DNA from: Undibacterium sp. Jales W-56
GTDB taxonomy: Bacteria; Pseudomonadota; Gammaproteobacteria; Burkholderiales; Burkholderiaceae_D
Length of the DNA: 64,000 bases
Direction of reading: 5' to 3'
Assembly: GCF_025548535.1 (NCBI RefSeq)
Contig: NZ_JAJLQW010000002.1
Coordinates: 434,001-498,000 of the forward strand
In this document: positions 59,565-64,000 of the stretch, piece by piece
Position numbering within the stretch: position 1 is the first letter of the stretch
How the letters are laid out: the number at the start of each line of letters is the position of its first letter
Position numbers and translations under genes: made by a program
Notes under the pieces: model-generated
Databases searched by the model: none
What the model was told of the DNA's origin: nothing
What the model saw: only the letters and a program-made list of their open reading frames with translations

Positions 59565-60656
59565 ATGACAACCAAACTCATTCTGCTAGGCGCGGGCAAA
59601 ATCGGCGACGCCATTCTGAATCTGTTGTCGCATACCGGCGACTACCTGATCACTGTCGCTGACCGCGATATCGAACGCCTGAAATATGTCGACCAGGCCG
59701 GTTTCCCTAATGTAAAAACCGTACAACTCGATCTCGGCGATAAAACCGCCGTCACCGAATTGATCCGTGGTCATCAGGTCACTTTGTCAGCCTGCCCTTA
59801 CTTCCTGACACCGATCATTGCGAATGCCGCTAAAACTGCGAATTCCCACTATTTCGATCTGACCGAAGACGTAGAAAGCACACGCATCGTCAAGCAGCTC
59901 GCGGAAGGCGCGGATTGCGCCTTCGTCCCGCAATGCGGCCTGGCACCTGGCTTTATCTCGATTGTTGCGAACGATGTCGCGAAACGTTTCGACAGCCTGC
60001 GCGACGTCAGCATGCGTGTCGGTGCTTTGCCAACCTTCCCTAACAATGCGCTCAAATACAATCTGACCTGGAGCACCGACGGTCTGATCAACGAATACTG
60101 CAATCCTTGCGAAGCGATCGTTGACGGCCAACTGCGCGAAACAGCGGCTTTGGAAGAAATCGAACATTTCTCCTTGGACGGTATCGACTACGAGGCCTTC
60201 AATACTTCCGGCGGTCTGGGCACTTTGTGCGAAAGTCTGCAAGGCAAAGTACAAAACCTGAACTACAAAACCGTGCGTTACCCGGGTCACCGCGACATCG
60301 TCAAAATGCTGATTCGCGATCTAGAGCTGGGCAAACTCGAACGTCGCCCTATCCTGAAAGACGTGCTGGAAACCTCGATTCCAATGACCAAGCAAGACGT
60401 GGTGCTGGTGTTCGTCAGCGTGGTCGGCATGCGCGACGGCCGTCTGGAACAAGAATCCTATGCGAAGAAAATCTACGCCCAGGTCGTCAATGGCCAGTTG
60501 CTGTCAGCGATCCAATTGACTACTGCTTCCGGCATCTGTGCGATGGTCGATATGGTCGTCAACGGCCAGTTGCCTAAGCACGGCATGGTACGTCAGGAAC
60601 AAGCCAATCTGGCTGACTTCCTGGCAAACCGTTTCGGCAAATACTACGCGCTATAA
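59565..60656 (+). CDS. Lysine 6-dehydrogenase-like protein (saccharopine dehydrogenase family)
   Basis: Protein of 363 residues. Rossmann start LILLGAGKIGDAILNLL, then ADRDIERLKYV, ACPYFLTPIIANAAKTANSHYFDLTEDV and VPQCGLAPGFISIVANDVA, typical of the saccharopine dehydrogenase fold. Length and partner genes fit lysine 6-dehydrogenase, which oxidises lysine to aminoadipate semialdehyde. The aldehyde dehydrogenase 195 bases downstream would oxidise that product. Family members with saccharopine reductase activity are an alternative. ATG 59565 follows TGGAGACACC. Confidence 0.8.
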   Translation: MTTKLILLGAGKIGDAILNLLSHTGDYLITVADRDIERLKYVDQAGFPNVKTVQLDLGDKTAVTELIRGHQVTLSACPYFLTPIIANAAKTANSHYFDLTEDVESTRIVKQLAEGADCAFVPQCGLAPGFISIVANDVAKRFDSLRDVSMRVGALPTFPNNALKYNLTWSTDGLINEYCNPCEAIVDGQLRETAALEEIEHFSLDGIDYEAFNTSGGLGTLCESLQGKVQNLNYKTVRYPGHRDIVKMLIRDLELGKLERRPILKDVLETSIPMTKQDVVLVFVSVVGMRDGRLEQESYAKKIYAQVVNGQLLSAIQLTTASGICAMVDMVVNGQLPKHGMVRQEQANLADFLANRFGKYYAL

Positions 60657-60717
60657 AGCTAGAGCGACGGATCAACTAGCGATCAAAGCTCATTAACGAT
60701 TACAATATCGCAGCTAA

Positions 60718-60746
60718 GGGTGGGCACTGTTTTACACTGCCCACCC
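60718..60746 (+). terminator. Terminator-like hairpin after the lysine dehydrogenase gene
   Basis: GGGTGGGCA (60718-60726) pairs with TGCCCACCC (60738-60746), followed by a TTATTTT-rich stretch. It lies before the aldehyde dehydrogenase gene, so expression of the two may be only partly linked. Confidence 0.55.
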
Positions 60747-60851
60747 TGCTTATTTTGACGCAGCTTTTGACAAGTCATTTTAAGAACACTCATCACAGCG
60801 CGCCTTATCCAGACGCGCTGCTGGAACCAGATAGGCCATTTGGAGACCAAT

Positions 60852-62363
60852 ATGGAAAACATGAATATCGTCACTGTCCTGAACCAGCTCGGCGTCAATC
60901 TCGCCGACTATCAAGGTCAGGACATCCCTAGCATCTCACCGGTCAACGGCGCGCCTCTAGCGACTTTGCGCGCAGACAATGCCGATCAGGTCAATGCCAA
61001 AATCACCCGGGCGCAAGCGGCTTTTTTGCAATGGCGTAATGTACCGGCACCCCGTCGCGGCGAGTTAGTCCGATTGTTCGGCGAAGAGCTGCGCCAGCAT
61101 AAAGAAGCGCTTGGCCTGGTCGTCACCATGGAAGCCGGCAAAATCCTACAAGAAGGTCTGGGTGAAGTGCAAGAGATGATCGACATCTGCGATTTCGCAG
61201 TCGGTTTGTCGCGTCAATTGTATGGCCTGACGATCGCGTCCGAACGTCCTGGGCACCGCATGATGGAAGTCTGGCATCCGCTCGGCGTCGTCGGCGTGAT
61301 CTCCGCGTTCAACTTCCCGGTCGCAGTGTGGGCCTGGAACGCAGCACTGGCCTTCGTCTGCGGCAATAGCGTAACCTGGAAACCGTCGGAAAAAACACCG
61401 CTGACGGCATTGGCAACGCATGCCTTGTTCATGAAAGCCGTCGCTAAATTTGGCAGCGACGCACCGGAAGGTTTGGCAGAACTGATCATCGGCGACCGCA
61501 GTACCGGCGCCCAAATGGTCAACGACAAACGCGTGGCCTTGGTCAGCGCAACGGGCAGCACCCGCATGGGTCGCCAGGTCGCAGAAGCCTGTGCCAAACG
61601 CCTGACACGCACGATTCTGGAATTGGGCGGCAATAACGCCATGATCGTCACAGGCAGCGCCGATCTGGAAATGGCCGTCCGCGGCATCACCTTCTCGGCC
61701 GTCGGCACTGCAGGTCAGCGCTGCACCACGTTGCGCCGCCTGTTCGTCCACAACAGCGTGTACGACACGCTGGTGCCGCGTCTGAAAAAAATCTACGCTG
61801 GCCTGCCTATCGGCAATCCGGGCAGCAAATCCACGCTAATCGGCCCATTGATCGATAGCGCTGCATTTGATGCAATGCAAACCGCATTGGCAACAGCCCG
61901 CGCCGAACAAGGCCAGGTCTTCGGCGGTGAACGCGTGATGGTAGACGGTTGCGAAAACGGTTTCTACGTCAAGCCGGCTTTAGTAGAAATGCCGACGCAA
62001 ACCCAGAGCATGCACCATGAAACCTTCGCGCCGATTATGTATATTGCGCGTTACACCGATCTGCAACAGGCGATCGACTGGAACAACGAAGTACCGCAAG
62101 GCTTGTCCTCGTCGATCTTCACCACCGACATGCGGGAAGCAGAACGCTTCATGTCCGACAGCGGCAGCGATTGCGGCATCGCCAACGTGAATATCGGCCC
62201 TTCCGGCGCAGAAATCGGCGGTGCCTTTGGTGGTGAAAAAGAAACCGGCGGCGGTCGCGAATCCGGCTCCGATTCCTGGAAAGCCTACATGCGCAGATCG
62301 ACCAATACGGTCAATTACAGCAATGCCTTACCGCTCGCACAAGGCATCAGTTTCGACATCTGA
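60852..62363 (+). CDS. Aldehyde dehydrogenase, probable aminoadipate-semialdehyde dehydrogenase
   Basis: Protein of 503 residues from ATG 60852 (GGAG 7 bases upstream; a TTG at 60840 is also in frame). NAD-binding VSATGSTRMGRQVAEACAKR, catalytic Glu in LELGGNNAMIV, catalytic Cys in TAGQRCTTLRRLFVH, and GVISAFNFPVAVWAWNAALA are ALDH hallmarks. It resembles the ALDH7 (antiquitin/AmaB) group, which oxidises alpha-aminoadipate semialdehyde. With the upstream dehydrogenase it would turn lysine into aminoadipate. Confidence 0.9.
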   Translation: MENMNIVTVLNQLGVNLADYQGQDIPSISPVNGAPLATLRADNADQVNAKITRAQAAFLQWRNVPAPRRGELVRLFGEELRQHKEALGLVVTMEAGKILQEGLGEVQEMIDICDFAVGLSRQLYGLTIASERPGHRMMEVWHPLGVVGVISAFNFPVAVWAWNAALAFVCGNSVTWKPSEKTPLTALATHALFMKAVAKFGSDAPEGLAELIIGDRSTGAQMVNDKRVALVSATGSTRMGRQVAEACAKRLTRTILELGGNNAMIVTGSADLEMAVRGITFSAVGTAGQRCTTLRRLFVHNSVYDTLVPRLKKIYAGLPIGNPGSKSTLIGPLIDSAAFDAMQTALATARAEQGQVFGGERVMVDGCENGFYVKPALVEMPTQTQSMHHETFAPIMYIARYTDLQQAIDWNNEVPQGLSSSIFTTDMREAERFMSDSGSDCGIANVNIGPSGAEIGGAFGGEKETGGGRESGSDSWKAYMRRSTNTVNYSNALPLAQGISFDI

Positions 62364-62385
62364 CCAGGCCGAAATTGCAGCAATA

Positions 62386-62422
62386 AAAAAACCGTCACGT
62401 TCATAGGAACTGACGGTTTTTT
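62386..62422. terminator. Terminator after the aldehyde dehydrogenase gene
   Basis: AAAAAACCGTCA (about 62386-62397) pairs with TGACGGTTTTTT (62411-62422), with a 13-base loop, 22 bases beyond the stop. Confidence 0.85.
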
Positions 62423-62529
62423 ATTACTTACAACAAATAACGACATACGACATAGTTAGGCCCCACGAGTTCGATTGCATACACTAAAATAAGCGGAGGC
62501 ACGACACAACCGTCATGGATGGGGACAAA

Positions 62530-63411
62530 ATGACTATCAGGCAGTTGCGGAAATTATTATCAATGATCGCTATGCTGTTCTGCCTGACTGCGCCAGTAAT
62601 CGCCGAGCCTGCTAAAGTCATACGCTACCCTCGCCTGTCCGCCATCGCCGATCCTCACGGCGACTACATTCTGGAACTACTGCAACTGGCGATTCAATAT
62701 AGTGGCCAGCCTTTCCAGCTAGTACCGAACTCCGACCCTATGCAGCAAGCACGGGCTATCTATGAGATGGTGTCAGGGCTAGGTGGCATTGACGTCATGT
62801 GGACGATGACTACCGACGAGCGGGAAGCGCAACTCATCCCGATCCGGGTGCCCATCGATAAAGGCTTGATTGGGTGGCGCATCCCCTTGCTGACTCAGAC
62901 TAACGCCGAGCTATTTTGCGATATCAAATCCATCCAAGAGTTAAGTCGTTTTTCGGCGGGACAAGAATTTGACTGGCCCGATGTGCGTATTTTAAAAGCC
63001 AATCATCTGCCGGTCGAAACCTCGACCTCTTATGAACCTTTATTCAGGATGTTAAAGGCCGGTCGGTTTGATTATTTTCCACGCTCCATTTTTGAAATCA
63101 ACAAAGAACTTGAGATTCATCAAGATCTGAACTTGCACATCGATAAATACATTGTTTTACACTATCCATCGGCCCTATATTTTTTCGTCACGCCAAGAGA
63201 GCCCAAAATGGCAAAGGCATTGCAAAACGGGTTTGAAGAAATGATCAAGAATGGTAGTTTCGAAAAAACTTTCCAAAAACATTTGGGTTCCGCCATAAAA
63301 AAGGCCAACATCAAACAAAGAATCGTGATTGAACTGAAAAACCCTTTGCTTAAAACCGACAAAGCACCATTTAACCGGCCAGAACTCTGGTACCGACCAG
63401 AAGCTAAATAG
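62530..63411 (+). CDS. Periplasmic substrate-binding-like protein (SBP_bac_3 type)
   Basis: Protein of 293 residues from ATG 62530, which has GGGGA upstream; ATG 62515 is also in frame. Signal peptide (LSMIAMLFCLTAPVIAEPA). The mature part has the fold of family 3 solute-binding proteins: YILELLQLAIQYSGQPFQLV, GGIDVMWTMTTDEREAQL, RFDYFPRSIFEINKELE. No transporter genes are adjacent, so it may be an orphan sensor or binding protein. It is followed by a small HhH protein gene. Confidence 0.75.
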   Translation: MTIRQLRKLLSMIAMLFCLTAPVIAEPAKVIRYPRLSAIADPHGDYILELLQLAIQYSGQPFQLVPNSDPMQQARAIYEMVSGLGGIDVMWTMTTDEREAQLIPIRVPIDKGLIGWRIPLLTQTNAELFCDIKSIQELSRFSAGQEFDWPDVRILKANHLPVETSTSYEPLFRMLKAGRFDYFPRSIFEINKELEIHQDLNLHIDKYIVLHYPSALYFFVTPREPKMAKALQNGFEEMIKNGSFEKTFQKHLGSAIKKANIKQRIVIELKNPLLKTDKAPFNRPELWYRPEAK

Positions 63412-63449
63412 GCCGGTGAGCAATCAACTACGCCACCCATCAATACCGC

Positions 63450-63743
63450 ATGAAAAAAGTCAAACACCATCAGGACGCGCAACAACTTGAGCAGATTCCC
63501 AATATCGGTAAAGCCTGCGCAGCAGATTTGCGCTTGCTGGGCATTCATCAGCCCGGCCAACTGAAAAGCTGCGATCCATATGCGATGTACCACGATCTCT
63601 GCATCCTGACCAATGCCAGACATGATCCCTGCGTGATCGACACCTTTATTTCTGCAGTACGATTCATGGAAGGCGCTCCTGCCCTGCCATGGTGGGATTA
63701 CACTGCGGAACGCAAAGCACATTTACTGACTCTTCCATCATGA
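63450..63743 (+). CDS. Cdd1-family helix-hairpin-helix protein
   Basis: Protein of 97 residues. QLEQIPNIGKACAADLRLLG is a helix-hairpin-helix DNA-binding motif of the Cdd1 family (PF11731, sometimes called pathogenicity locus or mitomycin-resistance-like), followed by CDPYAMYHDLCILTNARHDPCVIDTFISAV and WWDYTAERKA. DNA binding is inferred from the motif; the role is unknown. Its stop overlaps the start of the glutathione S-transferase gene. Confidence 0.8.
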   Translation: MKKVKHHQDAQQLEQIPNIGKACAADLRLLGIHQPGQLKSCDPYAMYHDLCILTNARHDPCVIDTFISAVRFMEGAPALPWWDYTAERKAHLLTLPS

Positions 63744-64000
63744 TGATTAAAATTTACGGCGACATTTATTCCGGCAACTGCTACAAAATCAAACTGGCAG
63801 CAACTCAACTTCAGATCCCCCACGAATGGATCAAAATCAATATCCTGAACAAGGAAACCGAGACCGCGAGTTTTTTACAGAAAAATCCTAACGGCAAAGT
63901 CCCTTTACTCGAACTCGAAAATGGCACCTGCCTGTCTGAATCGAATGCGATTTTGCATTACCTGTCAGAGGGTTCTGCGCTGCTGCCAACCGAACGCCTG
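63740..64000 (+). CDS. Glutathione S-transferase family protein (partial, C-terminus outside window)
   Basis: The frame opens at ATG 63740 (or 63743), overlapping the previous stop, and is still open at the window end after ~87 codons. The N-terminus is thioredoxin-like: MIKIYGDIYSGNCYKIKLA, FLQKNPNGKVPLLELENG with cis-Pro, and LSESNAILHYLSEGS. This is the glutathione-binding domain of GST family enzymes; the helical domain is not visible. Confidence 0.9.
   Translation, partial: MMIKIYGDIYSGNCYKIKLAATQLQIPHEWIKINILNKETETASFLQKNPNGKVPLLELENGTCLSESNAILHYLSEGSALLPTERL

Overview
The window looks like a betaproteobacterial chromosome of the order Burkholderiales, probably an Oxalobacteraceae-type organism. 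This is inferred from gene families and gene order: lolA and ftsK next to trxB, nadE beside a PII gene, hemC-hemD-hemX-hemY, an AlgZ/AlgR-type pair divergent from argH, purU, and a DctPQM TRAP transporter. No database search was possible, so species-level placement is not claimed.

Layout. (1) 1-2857: the N-terminal 952 codons of a very large exported protein made of bacterial Ig-like repeats, running off the left edge. (2) 3208-7207: the wreck of a mobilizable element beside tRNA-Ser(CGA). It holds a frameshifted MobQ-type relaxase, a divergent TraD-like accessory gene, a convincing oriT between them, and a gene that fuses the front of a tyrosine integrase to the back of a phage-type primase/helicase. 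(3) 7287-9542: a secreted Ser-hydrolase-like protein and a membrane-anchored partner. (4) 9990-16555: serS, then a 4.2 kb patchwork where native rarA should lie (rarA 5' and 3' remnants, small exported proteins, an IS3-family element, a SMEK-domain remnant and a full-length rarA), then lolA. (5) 16616-33240: housekeeping genes (ftsK, trxB, Smr protein, PII, nadE, FemAB-like acetyltransferase, Ser/Thr kinase, ppa, the hemCDXY cluster, trpS, a YcaQ-type glycosylase). (6) 33516-37437: a small Gln/Ser-rich protein, a LytTR two-component pair and argH. (7) 37806-46576: TRAP permease genes dctQM, separated from an opposite-strand TRAP binding protein by chromate resistance genes chrB-chrA and an orphan hybrid-sensing histidine kinase. 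(8) 46879-57517: terC, pmbA, yjgA, a MogA-type gene, two alpha/beta hydrolases, a spermidine-synthase-like gene, yaeQ, purU, an NADP oxidoreductase, a hydroxypyruvate-isomerase-like gene and a BASS transporter. (9) 57952-64000: two small exported proteins, a lysine catabolic module (Lrp regulator, lysine dehydrogenase, aldehyde dehydrogenase), an SBP, a Cdd1-type helix-hairpin-helix protein and the start of a glutathione S-transferase.

The accessory signals worth most attention are the integrase-primase chimera with its oriT, the rarA graveyard with a defence-like SMEK remnant, and the secreted hydrolase/anchored-partner pair. The rest is mostly ordinary chromosomal backbone. Several genes are broken by single-base frameshifts (relaxase, IS orfB), which could be real decay or sequencing error.
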